A stretch of 64,000 bases of DNA from NCBI RefSeq assembly GCF_026210795.1, contig NC_089458.1, positions 3,054,001 to 3,118,000 on the forward strand. The letters run 5' to 3'. Shown piece by piece: positions 1 to 13,089 of the stretch. The position numbers and the translations under genes were made by a program. Below the pieces are notes generated by a model that was given only the letters and a program-made list of their open reading frames with translations, had not been told where the DNA came from and made no database searches. Position 1 is the first letter of the stretch. Each line of letters starts with the position of its first letter. Origin of the DNA: Rhizophagus irregularis (Eukaryota; Glomeromycota; Glomeromycetes; Glomerales; Glomeraceae).

Positions 1-2740
1 AATTATGCCAAAATACTTTTTAATCCCGAGATAATCAAGATGGAAGAAGATTTGATTTGCCAATTTTTAAAGTTTCGGCTATTTAATAAAATTGATTTTT
101 GGTGCTGAATTTACATATGCAACATTATTTAAATATGAACAAAATAAATTTATGGCTATGTATGTTGAGCACACATTGTTTAATTTAACCTGGGTAATCC
201 AATTTGAAACAATATGAAAGATGATCAACAAGCATAAGACATAAGTAACCCTTTCGTTTCATTCAATCATTGACCCTATATAAAGATAAAATACGTTTAT
301 TACGTTAAACCCACAATAACTTGACATTATTCTTTTGTTAAAAAAAAAATATATAATTATCAGTTTTCTTTTTTATCTACTTTATCTATATAAGTGATTA
401 TTGATACTAAAAATTTGTTTGAACCCGCTTTTATCTTTTTATCTTAAAAAATACGATAGGAATGAAAAGGTTATGTCAAAACATAGTAACTGTTTAACGT
501 TTTACAATGAATTATTTAAATGATACCTATGCAATAGAAAGAAAATGTAACAAATTAATTGTGATACTTTTGAACATAAATTTTTCTTTCTCCCTTTGAA
601 AGAGGATGCAAAACATTGTATATTTCGCTTTGTGAACTTGTAATTGAGTTTAAGCCAATTTTACTAATTAAATCCTTTCCTGTTAATGTCTAATATATAA
701 ATATAAATATATATATATATTTTTACTTATATATAAAAGTGTCTTGTTCTCATCTCTTTTTTTTCATCATCAGATCGAAAGAAATAAAAAAAAAAATTTA
801 TACTTAAGAACAATTCGTTTGTTTCTCTCCTACATATTCCACCTTGAAATTAAGCATTACATAAAAAGGCCAAAAAAACATGATTCAATCATTTTAATTA
901 ATATTATGATGAGATCTTGATCTCAAATATCGATATTTTTTATTATGTTATAAAAATTATGATTACTATTAATAAACAGCAAGGGAACCCGATGCACTTA
1001 TATTAATATATTTTCGACTTCATCGCAATGTTATTTTTTCTTTAAAGGCTATTTTATTCTTTTATAATTACTGCCAATTATGTTATTTTCTTTTCTTTTA
1101 TTTTTTAGTTTGAAAATAGATGGATGAAATTACTACGATATTCTTTCTCCCTTAACCCCCTCTATACATTAAATTACAAAAATATATATTATATTTTATT
1201 GACCAATTCTTTTTATATTTCTTTTAAATCGCTTTTTATATATATTATTAAATATCAATGTCAATCGCTTTTCGGATAATACCAGAGATATAAATTTTTA
1301 AACGTTTAGCTGTATTTATTTATGTGAACATTCATTACGATTATATTTTTCACTTTTTGATTGATTTTTTTTTCGTTATATATAAATTTCGTTAAATTTT
1401 TTTCGTATTTTTCGTATTTTTAGAAGATTAGAAATTTTATTTCCATGGATCTTTTTCCTTTTTCAATTTTATTTTGTTCTATTTATCTCTTTCTTTTTTT
1501 TTTAAAAAAAAAATCAATAGACAAAAATCATAAAAAAAAAATAATAAAATCGGTTTAAAAATCATATTATGGTGTGTTATACTCTAATTATTTTATTCAT
1601 ATCCAAATTTTATTAGCTAATATAAATGAGCGGAGTTATGGGTTAGAAGTTCAAACCCCGTTCAAGGTTATTCTATTATCGTTAAATTAGTCCGTTTATT
1701 ATGTAAATCATGTCATAATACTTTGAATTAGATAATACCACCTGAACGTTGTAGGTAAATAACCTTAATTTTTAATAATTATTAAAGAAATAAACTTGTG
1801 TTTTTCTTTATAGCATATAAAGGTAAGTGCAAATTACCTACATTAATTAAATAATAAATCCGTAAAAAAAAAATACTTTACCGAAAAATAATTAATTTTT
1901 ATTATAAATAAATCGGATAAATAAAATAATTTTTAAATTGGTCTATTTTTTATAAATAACACTTAAAAGAAATATTTATTTATTATATAATCAAACCTTC
2001 ACATATATTATATAATCACAGAATTTTTATTTTAATCAATTTATATAATTTATATATGAATTTAGTATCTTATAACTATAAAAAAGCTTTAAAATTATTT
2101 ATTTATATAATAAATATTATATTATAATTAATTGCAGATTTTTAAGGTTTAACTTTTAAAATTTTAGCCAAAATAAATATACTAATTTAGCTTTATACTA
2201 TCATTTAGTTCATTTAAAATTTAACCATAGTTATATGATTTATGTATTTTTTAATTGTTTTATTTTATGTTATTAGTAAATTAGCTAAGCTGATTTTATT
2301 AATATAATAATTATATTTCACTTTGTAGTATTTAATTCTGCAGTATATACTTTACATATATTTATATAAGTTTTTCAAAATTTTTTTATTTTACATTTGC
2401 AATATAAAAAAAATAATACTAATTAAATTTTTTTTCTAATCATTTTTGAGAGTACTGAGCAATTTTAATTACTAGTATAACTTGTTTAGTTTATAGTATT
2501 AAATGCCAATAGTATGATTTAATAAAATTGAAATTTTAATATAATTTAATTATTAAATAAATTTTCTATACTTTAATAATTACTAAATTTATAATAAAAA
2601 TTATTAGATTTTTTTTAAAAAAAATTTCCTAATTTACATTAGATATTTATATACATATTATATAATTTATAAAAAAATTATGTAAAAAAATTTTTAATAA
2701 ATATAACTTTAAAAGAAATATATAATAGATAATTTCTTAA
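1..2740. other. AT-rich intergenic DNA, no gene seen
   Basis: Long A/T homopolymer runs and short AT repeats fill this stretch (for example around 690-730, 780-800 and 1490-1550). I find no open frame longer than about 60 codons with protein-like composition and no exon chain joined by plausible GT-AG introns. A segment near 1626-1670 has a faint tRNA-like look but does not fold as one. It may hold upstream or downstream flanks of genes lying left of the window. Confidence 0.5.
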
Positions 2741-2746
2741 TATACA

Positions 2747-3098
2747 CTAGTGTGCGAAACACGGATCACGTGACTATAATTTGTCACCCATGTCACACCC
2801 CTATAGTTTTCCATTTTTACTATTTATTCTAGGGACTTGAATTTTTTCAGTAGGAAAAACCTTATTTGTCACATATTATATGTCACGTCTACTAATTTCA
2901 GCCAAATTTTATAATTCCAGCCAAAAATTACCATAATTTCCAATTTTGGAACTTAGAGTAACGTTACACTACCCAAAAAAGGCAATTTTGTTTCTCCGTA
3001 AAAATGAAAATTCGTTACACAAATTTCCAAAATAGGAAATTTTTATGCAGATCACCGAAAATGATAATAATCACGTGACCCGTGTTCACACACGTAGT
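2747..3098. mobile_element. MITE with CACGTGA inverted ends
   Basis: The two ends form an imperfect inverted repeat: TGTGCGAAACACGGATCACG on the left (from 2751) matches the complement of the right end, which reads TGTGTGAACACGGGTCACG inward from about 3095. The interior has no coding potential. Its GC-richer ends stand out from the AT-rich flanks. Size (about 350 bp), inverted ends and lack of an open frame fit a non-autonomous DNA transposon. I could not fix the target-site duplication, so the superfamily is open. Confidence 0.65.
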
Positions 3099-3883
3099 TT
3101 ACAAATAGAAATAGTCTATATAATATACATATCCCATTCGAAGTATTAGCGTAGTTCTAGTAGTTTGAATAGTATTGTTTGAAGGGTGGGGTCCCGTAGG
3201 GGATTAATTTCCAAAATTCTATACACGCCTATTTGTACCATCATGTAAATGATGTTTTACTCTTATTTTGTAATAGTTTTAGGAGTACTACTCTTTTAGT
3301 AATAAAATAAATAAAATAAAATAAATATATAATATACATATTTTTGTCTATTTATTTAAAATATTAAAGTTAGTTTTAAACAACCAATTTTGATTTATTA
3401 ATTACCAAATTTGTTTTTTTTTTGTTTTTTCTTTTTATTAAATTTTATTTAATATTAAATAATTAGCATAAAAAATTTATTTTTTTTAAAAAATACAAAT
3501 AGAAATTATTTTTAAAAAATTATAATTTATATTTAATAAAAATTTAATTATTTTTAAATCTTTTAATTAATTGATTGATTGATTTTAATAATTATAATTA
3601 AATAATCATGTATTTTTCCTAAAAAAATTTTCTAATTCTTAGAAATTTACACAATCTTAAATTAAATTTTTTACTCCTGAAAATTACTTTTTTTGGATTA
3701 AAATTGTGACTTGTACTGTATATAAAAATTTAATAAATATAAACTATGATATGATTGTTATATTAAACAGCTTTTTTTATTTTATATGCTTTAAATTATT
3801 AATAATAATAATTCAATTATAATATCAGTAGTTATTATTATTTATAAGTTTCATAGTTTTTTTTTATAAAAAAAAAGTACTGC

Positions 3884-4080
3884 TAACAGGATTCCAGACA
3901 TCTTTAAAATAACTTATACTAGTAATTTTTAGAAAAAATTAGTTTTTGATATTTAGTAATCCAATTTTGATAAATATTTTTTTTAATTTATAGATAATAT
4001 TAAACTCTACAAAATAAAAAAAGTTTATCTAAATTGGATCACTAAATACTGAGATAATTGCAAAAAGTAAATAAAATATT
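3884..4080. mobile_element. Hairpin MITE, CCAGACATC family (truncated copy)
   Basis: The arms are self-complementary: TTTAGTAATCCAATTTTGAT near 3953 pairs with ATCTAAATTGGATCACTAAA near 4026. The start, ATTCCAGACATCTTTAAAAT, matches the start of the fuller copy at 57458-57745, and another member brackets 38037-41310. The right end lacks the expected complement of the left end and appears eroded. Confidence 0.6.
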
Positions 4081-5230
4081 TATATAGAGTATTATTTAAT
4101 ATTATTTAGTAAATTTATATAATTATTTAATTTTATACATAATATCTTTTTTTTTTTTGCTGCAACACAATTAGATTTTATTAAGATTAACATAATTCGC
4201 AAATACAATATATGTACAACAAATTAAAAATCCTAATATAATTAAACCCTAAACTATCTGTTAACTACATTTAAGCAAACATGTGTATATTGTTAGTAAA
4301 GGATTTAGACTAGAGAAGTAAGTTAACCTTAAAAGTTATTTTCTTAAAGAAGATTCCATCCTTCTGGTTTACACTATAAGTATTTCTAAAGATTCACTAA
4401 TATTACAGATGAATCCAAATTGAGCATAAAAAAAAATAAAAGGAGGTAGTTAAAGTAAAAAAAAAATTAAAAAAAGAATAACTAAATAAAATATTAGTAT
4501 TCTTTGAATACAAAGTTCCATTATATTGATTTTTGATCCATTTTAGTTATAATTTATCAAGACTAAGCAGTTTTTCTATCAGTTTTCAAGTTTTCTAAAT
4601 ATATTCCTGATTTTTACTAATAAAATTAGTTTGCCAATTCTAATGCCATCTAAATTTTTTTTCATAGTCTTAAAATTTTTTAACATATATTTCTTTTTAA
4701 AAAATTTATTCTCCTACTTCTTGTTATTCAAAGTTTTTAGTTTAATTTTATGAGCTGAGTTTTGGTTCTTCTTCTGAAATCAACCACTACTTGATAGTCA
4801 TGAACGATCTTTAAAAAGTTGAGAGAAGAAATACCAAATTCAAAAACCTTTATATTCTGATAAATTCAACTTAATAGTTAGTACTAATGATTTTATCTAA
4901 ATTTGCCCAATTTTTGAAAGTACATGATGAGCTTATGAGTATTTTTCTTCCGAACAATCTTAAATGCCTTGCATCTCACATGAAAAATCAGTGATTAGAA
5001 AAGGTCCAATGGGTAAAGTATTAAGGTAGTTACATTTCAGATAAATTCGTAACTACTATCTGAAATCATTTTCTTTTCTTTCTTTATTGAAGATTTCAGT
5101 TAACCAAATATCATAGTTAAATAGATAAACCTTTTAAAGGAATGATTCAGATTCCTTAACTCTATAAGTTTATAGCCCATTTATTAAAGTCAATTGAAAC
5201 TGTAACCGTAGAATATTTCTTCTAACTCTT
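4081..5230 (-). other. Degraded sequence with possible minus-strand coding traces
   Basis: Translating the minus strand between about 5030 and 4730 gives short protein-like stretches rich in K, I and F that switch frame and are cut by stops, suggesting an old decayed gene. I do not recognise the family. The texture resembles 36500-37500, also on the minus strand. It could equally be compositional noise. Confidence 0.25.
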
Positions 5231-5235
5231 CTAGT

Positions 5236-6835
5236 ACTCCTAATGAGTTAGGTTGGGTCAGATTTAAGGGATATTTGAATTTGATTTGAATATTCATGTA
5301 ATTTGACTTCAAAATTCAGATTGATCAACTATATAACTTGAACTTGATTTGACCTGAACATAGTTTAACCTGAATAACTCAGGTCAAACTCAAATTCATA
5401 TTAAATTTATAATCAGCTAAATTAATCGTTAAGTTACGCAATTTATTTTATGAAAAATTTTACAATTCTTATTATTGTAATAATGTTTATTTATTAATTA
5501 ATATAAAATTCAGTTTAAATTTCTTTGATTTTTCACACCCACCAAGATTCCAAATATATACATGTACAAACAGTTTGTATTTTAAGGTTGTATCATTTTG
5601 TTGGCAATAGATCAGCTCCATCAGAAAAAAGTCATTTTACTGGAACACTTATTCAATAATTATCAATAATTCATACAATAAGCTTATTTACCTGTAATAG
5701 CCAGATAATTTTGGACATATTGGAGTCACCAATTTTCCATAGCCAAGTCTTATTAACTCTAGAGTTTTAAAAAAAATTATGAAATAATATTAAATGTATA
5801 TTTTACAATACTTTAAAAACTTTTACTTACGAATAATTGAGACATTTGATTTCATAATGCATATTTGCATCTTTATTTTCTGAAGGGAATTCTTTCTTCT
5901 CAAAGAAATTTTTAATAAAAAGCTTACTATGTAAAGCTTTTCATTTTCTGAGTTGATTTGTTGGTTCAGCAATATTAATAATCTCAGATATTATTTCTTA
6001 TTTATTAATAAAGTTTTTTACAAAAAAACTCACATTTCGTGTAAGGTGAGGAAAAGTTTAAATTCCGGACTTTAGGACTGAGTCTTTGGACTCAGTTTTA
6101 GCAGAACTTGGTCCTAATTTTTAGGACCAAATTGTGACGGTCCCAAATCAGTCCTTATAATAATAATAATGTAAAAGACATCGATTGTTTAATTCAATCA
6201 CAGGAAATTAATAATTTTTGAAGAAATAATATTATAATTACATTTTGTTGTGAATAAAAATATTAATATATGCAACTAGTCATAGTAATATTTATTTATA
6301 GATGGTTTGCAATTGGTAAGGGCATACGATGCTTTGGATTACTAGTTGTTAGCCCATAAATATAATTAGGGTTAGTGTGTGAATTTGTATTTAGGGTAAT
6401 TTATATTCACACATGAAATATTTTTGTTATATGTCTTTTTATATAAATAAATAAATATGTGTGTGTGTGTGTGCATTTTATTTTAAAATTTGGCATGAAT
6501 ATAATTTAATTGTATATTCTAAAATGAGTCCTAACTCAGTCCTAACTTGGTCTATAGGACTAGGTCTGGTCTATCCATATGCTAGAACCTGTAAGTTCTA
6601 TGACTTTAACCGAACTTTGATGGACTTACCCCACCCTAATTTCATGGCTTAGTGATGAGAAAAAATGTGGATCATCTGGATTGATCTGGGTCAAAACAAC
6701 AGTACAACCTTAACCTGATAGGTCAGGTCATGCAAATTACAAGTCATTAAAATGATTAATCCCAATTCAATTCAAAAATTCAAGTCAGATTGATTACCTA
6801 AGTCTGATCTGATCCGTATAGAGATTAAACTCTTT
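5236..6835. mobile_element. Dispersed non-autonomous element with GGGTYAGGTY-type ends
   Basis: The left 170 bp and right 200 bp match, in reverse complement, the two ends of the element at 55881-56734. Shared landmarks include the GACTTGTAACTCATATGACC-like segment (here inverted near 6720-6750) and the TTGACCTGAACATAGTT-like segment near 5350. Ends are rich in GGGTCAGGT/ACCTGACC motifs. Between them lies extra sequence with a second, weaker inverted pattern (GGACTGAGT near 6076, GACTCAGTCC-like near 6530) and a short GT microsatellite (6459-6472). No transposase is visible. Confidence 0.55.
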
Positions 6836-6889
6836 ATTTTGAAAGCGATTATGTGACTTTATTTTTTAGATGTATTAAAATATTGAGTT

Positions 6890-8239
6890 AAGCCAGATGA
6901 AGTCTATTAATAGAGTCTTTAAAAAGTATTTAGATCAGAATACTTTATTAAAAAAATTAGGTAAAATAATTGAACAAGAATTAGAAAATAAATTACAATA
7001 TACTAGGATCAAGGATTATTATAAATTAAATTTATTATCTGACCTTTCATTAACTTATTCTATAATTTTTAAAGATATAATTCTGTATTAAAAGATTATT
7101 TATCATCAATTCCATGATATTTTAATCACAAAAAATCAAGTAAATTCATTTAAAATTGATATTGTAAGTAAATTTGTATTATATCTTATTGTATTAAATT
7201 TACATTAGTTTAGAATTAGGGTTAAGATTAAGATGAATTAGTTTGTTAAAAAAAAAACTTAATTTATATTAGTTTAGGGTTAGAGTTAAGATTAGGGTTA
7301 GATTAATAAAATGGATTTAATTTGCATTAATTTAGAATTAGAATAGGTTGGATTAGTTTATTAAAAAAAAATCTCAGATTTTTGTTGCATTGTATATTCA
7401 TTATTTATTATACTTTATATCTAGGTTAATGAAGTTAATTTTTCATACATTAGTATAATTAAGCATATTTATAATATGCCTTAAATTCGATTATATGAAC
7501 TTTTACTGAATATACCTGAAAATAATATTCAAGAAATTTGAAAAGTTTCTTATATTTCAATAACTTCAATATCTAAACTTCATTATGTTGTAGTTTTTAC
7601 AGATTTTACATCACTTATATGTATATATTAATTATTAATCAAGAAATACTATATAGATATTAGTATTGCATTTTTTTTCAATCTATCAAAATGATTTTTT
7701 ATCTGGAATTTATTCATTTATGTTAGTTTGAAGTAGTACCATCTGCTAAAATAATTGTTAAAATTATAATCTTTCAAGGAATTTAAAGTCACCTATACTA
7801 TATTAAGTGACTTAGAATTTTTAATGTTTATACAGAAACTGTTAGAGAAATTGTCAATAAAAAGATCCAATTTGGTACTACAATGTCAGTAGCAAAAAAT
7901 GGTATACAAATTGCAGTGTTAGCTAAATTAATTGAAATTCTTATACAATTTATTATGAAGTATCAGAACAATACTGGTTTGGATATAAAAGAAATACATC
8001 ATGAAATTAGGTAACTTTTAAGTAAATTGAATTCTATTTTTGAAATAGCTAATCCTAAGTATTATAAAACAAAAGGTAGGCTACCAAAATGTTATAAATT
8101 ATCAGTTAAAACAAATCTACTATATCAGTTAAAATATGCAGCTATTATTTGGGTAGGAGACATAATATTCGTAGATATGCAAAGTACAAGTTGGATAAAA
8201 AAAATTAGATTAGTATTTAAAGATATAATTTATTAAGTA
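6890..8239 (+). pseudogene. MULE-type transposase remnant (C-terminal part)
   Basis: Two same-strand protein-like segments remain. The first (6897-7091) starts with MKSINRVFKKYLD and continues with LENKLQYTRIKDYY, which resembles the part of fungal Mutator-like transposases after the catalytic domain, where the enzyme copy is marked by an E/K-S-x-N motif. The second (about 7840-8236) reads KIQFGTTMSVAKNGIQIAV, then after a stop NPKYYKTKGRLPKCYKLS, matching the conserved basic KxxGRPPKRYKSS tail I associate with these transposases. Stops, frame changes and a degenerate tandem repeat (7195-7375) between them make it non-functional. The family assignment comes from remembered motifs, not alignment. 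The catalytic DDE half is not visible upstream. Confidence 0.6.
7195..7375. repeat. Degenerate tandem repeat (about 80-bp unit)
   Basis: Two to three imperfect units share TTAGTTTAGGGTTAGAGTTA-like and AATTAGTTTGTTAAAAAAAA-like segments. It looks like a small tandem duplication inside the decayed MULE copy. The GGTTAG runs superficially recall telomere repeats but are not regular. Confidence 0.5.
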
Positions 8240-8820
8240 ATTAAGATGTATTAATATCTGGCATGTAATAACATAATATTGCATTAATCATATTAATTGT
8301 ATAATAATAAAATTTTGATTATTGTTAGATTTGTTAGATTATAATAAAATTGAAAATTGCATAAATACATGATTAACTACTATATCATATGATACAGTCA
8401 CATCATCATATACTGGTAAAAATTACCACTGCAAATTTGTTAAAAATTTTTATTTTTGTTTTTGTTATTTGTTATTAATTTTTGATAATAAAAGAATAAA
8501 TTTATATAATTATATTAATATAATTTATGAAGTTAACAGTTTTATATTCATTATTTTACTGAAACTTCTTAGTGTTGGTAAGTAACCTTAAGTATATCTA
8601 TAATTTTAGCATACTTTGTAAACTTAAAGTTTATTTCATTTTGAAAGGTTTAGGTCATTTAATAAGAGGTAGAATAATTATGAAAGGCAAAATTAGTTTT
8701 GCTTGTTGTTAAAGATTATTAAACTTAAATAAAGATGGGAAGTTGAAACTATTTTAAAAAGTTTCAGATACCTAAAAATAAATAAATAAAATTTTTTTTT
8801 TTAAGATATTAATCATTTAA
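8240..8820. other. AT-rich spacer, nothing recognised
   Basis: No open frame, inverted repeat or tandem array stands out between the MULE remnant and the split MITE that follows. Confidence 0.5.
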
Positions 8821-9046
8821 TCTAAGGTTATCGTAGAAAATTGGTTCTTTACTAATAGTTTTTACCTTACTTTTTTCTTAAATTCTATTGGTTAAAAAGG
8901 AAAAAAATCATAACACATATGGGCCGATTTGGCTCACTTCGGTTATGTCACCTATAAAATGATCAACCGCCGATCATTTACTAATTTACTAAATATCACA
9001 TTTATTTACATTATTTCTTTTTGAATAACTACGCGAAACTTCTAAA

Positions 9047-9879
9047 ATGACACAGTGTAATTTTCCTTGCTTTTTATGTTCTAAAATTTTTAATACAAGG
9101 AAAAAATTGCAAAATCATGAACGAAATGTACATAAAAATAATAAACTTATTCCATACCGTCATATACTTCATCAACCTTCTAATGAAACAATGTCATTTT
9201 ATCGAGACGCAATAATAATTCGTTTAAAAAATAGTCTTGGATTTAACAGACATTCAGTTGGAAAAAAACATATAACAATTGACGCATTTCCAGAGAATGT
9301 ATTTGTGTCTTTATTTGAAAATGAAGATAATTTCAAATATATACCAATCCAGTGAAAATATCAATGTATTTTGAAAGGAACAGTAGGTGAGGAACAATTG
9401 AAGAAAATATTTAAATATGACCAAATAATATTTCGTGAAAATATTAATACTTCAACTCGAGGGTATATATTATTTGAGAATAATGATGGTCAATATAAAG
9501 CAATATTTAATTGGAAACAAAAAGAATTAAAAGAAAATACAAGACGTTTTTTGTCTGGAATTTTGACAATTAACTTTATTGCTGACTCTGGTGAATTCAT
9601 AAATGAGTAAGATTTATGAAAATTCTGTGTTATTAAAAGATATTTTTGTGCTAACTTTATTTTATTAATTTTAGTCAAGAAAATTATGTAGTGCCACTTC
9701 AACCACTTCAACCGCCATCATCTAATGATGATCATATTTTACATATAATATATTCCAATCCACCTTATAACGCATCTAACAATAAACTTTCATCAAATAA
9801 TAAATCAACAACCTTTACCAAACCACAATATAGATATATTTTACCACATTCCCTTTTATCAAATACAAATAATTCTTAA
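9047..9879 (+). pseudogene. C2H2 zinc-finger protein of the 4.8-kb transposon
   Basis: Two exons are joined by a canonical 68-bp intron (GT at 9607, AG at 9674), giving about 255 residues. The N-terminus carries a single C2H2 finger: CFLC, then a 13-residue spacer and H-x4-H (residues about 9-29). The middle part resembles no domain I know; the C-terminus is rich in N, P, S and Q. One in-frame TGA interrupts exon 1 at 9353-9355, at a place where TGG (Trp) would keep the frame open. It begins about 130 bp inside the left inverted repeat, so it is probably the element's accessory DNA-binding protein. It may bind the transposon ends, but this is inference. The single stop could also be an assembly error. 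Confidence 0.65.
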
Positions 9880-10017
9880 CAATTTCAATGTAATAAAATT
9901 ATTGTTTTTAGTAATCAAATTTATTATTATTAATAACTTAACCTCATACATCACTTTCGCATCAATTATTAATAAAAACGTAATGGATTTTTAATAATAA
10001 TAAAATATAATTATTAA

Positions 10018-12992
10018 TTAGCTTTCCTTATTATTGACATCAATGTTTCTAGCGATAATCTTTTTAGGAGTATTGTTAATTAGGTAAAATAATTGGCGAT
10101 TTTCAAAAAACATTATATTGTATACTACTGATTTTCCATCAGTTCCCCACCCATAGTAGTACCTCCAAAAAATAAACAGACCTAGATTAAGAATATATAT
10201 TAGTAATAAACATAAATTTTTTCAAATAAAAAAAATAATTATAATTTTTTAATACATGATTGTGATTTTTTTTTTCTATACTTGAAGTAGAAAAAGTTCG
10301 TAAAGAAAGGCCAATTTCTTTTAATTGACGCATAAATTGGGATACATGTTTTGCAAAAACATGCATATATGGAGTAACATCATCTTTTCGATATAAACCA
10401 GAAATTTGTGTACCACTATTCATGTGACCTTGAGTTGGACGATAAAACGTGCAGATCCAATTTTGAGTATCGATTTCAAATTGATCAATTTCTTGATCTG
10501 AAAGATATTCTTTGTGTAAAATTGTATATAATCGATAAAACTCTCGCCATAATTTTTCTATATCTTCTCCACGAATATCTGGAATAAATTGTGATACTGA
10601 AAACTCTTTTAACGTTTTTTTTTTATCTGGTCCCATTAGAGAAGTCCAATTCCAATTTTTTCCAGATTGAAAAAATTTAAAATGAACTTTAATATTTTTA
10701 AATGCTAATTCAACTGCTGGCTTAATTTGCTTTTGAAATTCCTTTTTTTTAATTAGATCAGCAAATAAGCACTCCATTAAGACATCTGAAATTCTTAAAA
10801 AAAGATGTAATTCATCTGGTATATAATTTTTCTGATTAATTGCAGGAAATAAAGGAGATTTCCTTTCACCTAAATATTAAGTGTAGTAAATTAAGTTTAA
10901 AGTATTGTAATTTAATTAATAAAAATAAATTAATATATCAAGTAAACTTACATCTTGTATTTTCTGTATTATTCCATATTTTATTCATATCCCATCGCAA
11001 TGATGCTTTACAATTGCAATACAAACAAAAATACTTTGAGTTTAGCGCATTTGTACCCATAATTATGTACATAAATTTCCAATCTCCACAGAAAAAGAGC
11101 TCAACTCACTAGTCAAAAACCAATATATCGGGTAGCAGATATGTATCAGATATGTACCCGATTTTCTGCATTAATACTACACATATCGGGTACATATCTG
11201 ATACATATCTGCTACCTGATATATTGGTTTTTGACCAGTGACTGGCCAATTAACACCATCCTGATCGATAATTCCACTATTTTTCAAATCAAATAATTGA
11301 TCTTGAAATAATTGGCCAACTTTTGCTAAATCTTTATAATTTTCATGACCAATATAAAGGCAAATACTGTAATTATATAAGAAACTAAATTAGTTAAAAA
11401 ATTTATAGTAAAATCAATAGTAAGAATAGTTAAATTTTACCAATATTGATGATCAGGTTTTAAAACCTCTTTTTTTTGTTTAATAAACAGAATGTGATCA
11501 TTATACGATTCTGACGTCTTCTCACATTTCTGCCATCACCACCTATTTTGATATAAAGAAGTTTCTCCTGGAAATATTACAGGATTTTGTCCTGCTTTCC
11601 AAATGGGTATTAATATTTTAAGTATATCTAAAATAGAACGAAATGCACCATTTCCTATTTCATGATCATCTACTAAAATATCATTAACATTATTATTAAT
11701 ATTATTATCAATATTAGATTGATTATTAATTTCGTTATCTATATTAAAAATTCCTATATGAATTTGCATATTCATAAGTTCGTTCATTTCATTTTGACGA
11801 TTAGCAATCAAATATTCACGAAAAAGAGTTGGAACAACTGCAGCTAAATTTCTATATCCATCACGACCTAAGACTGCTTCATCACAAACACGTACAATAG
11901 CATCAACTCTTGTTTGAATTGCAGAAGAATTATTTGGATTTTTGAATTTAATATAAGCCTGCTGGTCTTCTTTATAATCAAGTTCAATATAACATAAATG
12001 GACAATTGGTTCTCCAGATAAGTTTGTCAATTTATGTTTGATAATTAGTTCATCAATTGCTTTCTGCACATCTCTTCCGAAGCTATTTAGTCTTTTGTTT
12101 TGTTGTGATCGTGAAGAAATCTCTTCAAGTGGCCTTTTACGCCTATTATTGTCCTTTATTACAGGTTGTAAACCAATTTGTAAATGAAAATTATATAATG
12201 GTTCAATATCAAAACCAAATAAACGAGGACCAGAAAGTTTAGTTGATCGATTCTGATTGATTTTCTAATAAAATAATATAAAATTAATTTGTGTATAAAA
12301 TAAAAATCATTATATTTCTTTTAATGTAAATATGAATTACATACCTGTAAAAACAAATTAGTAACTGCCGTAGAGGATTTTGTGCTACTAATATTCCAAT
12401 CTACACGTCCTTCCTTCCAATTTATAGTATAGCATACTTTTGAATCTGTGATATATTTGGTTTCACACTTAAGACTCCATTCGAACAACTCTGTTTCAAC
12501 AATGTAATCATTTGGTATCCGATATTGAAAAGTACTATTTTGGGATTTTCAAGTCAGTCTTGGTATGGAAGGATAATTCCCCACTGCAATAATATTGTAA
12601 TATGAAATGTATAATCGACCATTTGATATATAACGCGCTTCAATTCTTGAATTGTTTGGGTAGTCATGTATAAAAACGCGACTAGAAAAAGAGTCTAATA
12701 ATTAAAAAAAAAAATTTTTAGTATTCTTATTTTTGCTAAAAAATATATACTAGAAAGCATATTACTTTCGTTTTCTGGTGCTATTTCTACCATTTTGTTT
12801 GTAATTTAAAACTAAACAGTTTCGATATTGAACATTTCTAAATATAATACTCACCAAGCCCAAACCCTTAAAACCAATTCCAAGACAATTCCAAACAGGT
12901 TTCGAAGTTGCAAAATCCAGTTTCGAAAGCATGCGTAGCTGGTGCGTAACCTTCAACAATTGGCTTAAATATGAAATCGGCATTAATGTCAT
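10018..12992 (-). pseudogene. Large decayed transposase-like gene of the 4.8-kb element
   Basis: Reading leftwards from 12992, protein-like exons with introns run to a stop at 10018. The intron ending before GTGAAAGG (about 10858-10935) is clear. Conserved-looking blocks in order are KIGGDGRN, then QNRIMITFCLLN, then FFCGDWKF with CLYCNC, then PDELHLFLRISDVLMECLF, then GLYRKDDVTPYMHVFAKHV, SSIEKKNHNHV and a C-terminal GGTTMGG. The spaced acidic residues in GDG, GDWK and DELH could be a DDE-type triad, but this is inference. Lesions include a TGA near 12553, single-base shifts near 11560, 11480 and 10150, and a 134-bp foldback (11107-11240) between VNWPV and ELFFCGDW. I recall similar repeated proteins in arbuscular mycorrhizal fungi without an assigned superfamily. 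Confidence 0.65.
11107..11240. mobile_element. 134-bp foldback MITE of the CACTA type
   Basis: A near-perfect palindrome: CACTAGTCAAAAACCAATAT on the left pairs with the complement of the right end TATTGGTTTTTGACCAGTG. It is flanked by the 3-bp direct repeat ACT (11104-11106 and 11241-11243), the size expected for CACTA elements. The ends and the internal ATCGGGTA motifs match those of the 10.8-kb CACTA at 25224-35998. It lies in the coding sequence of the gene at 10018-12992. Confidence 0.85.
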
Positions 12993-13089
12993 TATGTATT
13001 ATTCAAATTTGTCACAAATTTGATGTTTATTTTGATCTCATGTCGATCAAAAATTCATATTGTCATCAAAATTTATTTAGTGGTATGAG

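Noticed and set aside
1626-1670. tRNA-like segment (GAGCGGAGTTATGGGTTAGA then AGTTCAAACCCCG)
   Set aside because: A B-box-like GTTCAAACC is present, but no D arm, anticodon arm or acceptor pairing can be drawn around it on either strand.
7200-7320. Telomere-like GGGTTAG runs
   Set aside because: Only a few scattered GGGTTA motifs within an irregular 80-bp repeat; not a telomeric array.
9490-9711. Minus-strand frame opposite the C2H2 gene
   Set aside because: Shadow of the zinc-finger gene; it spans that gene's clear intron.
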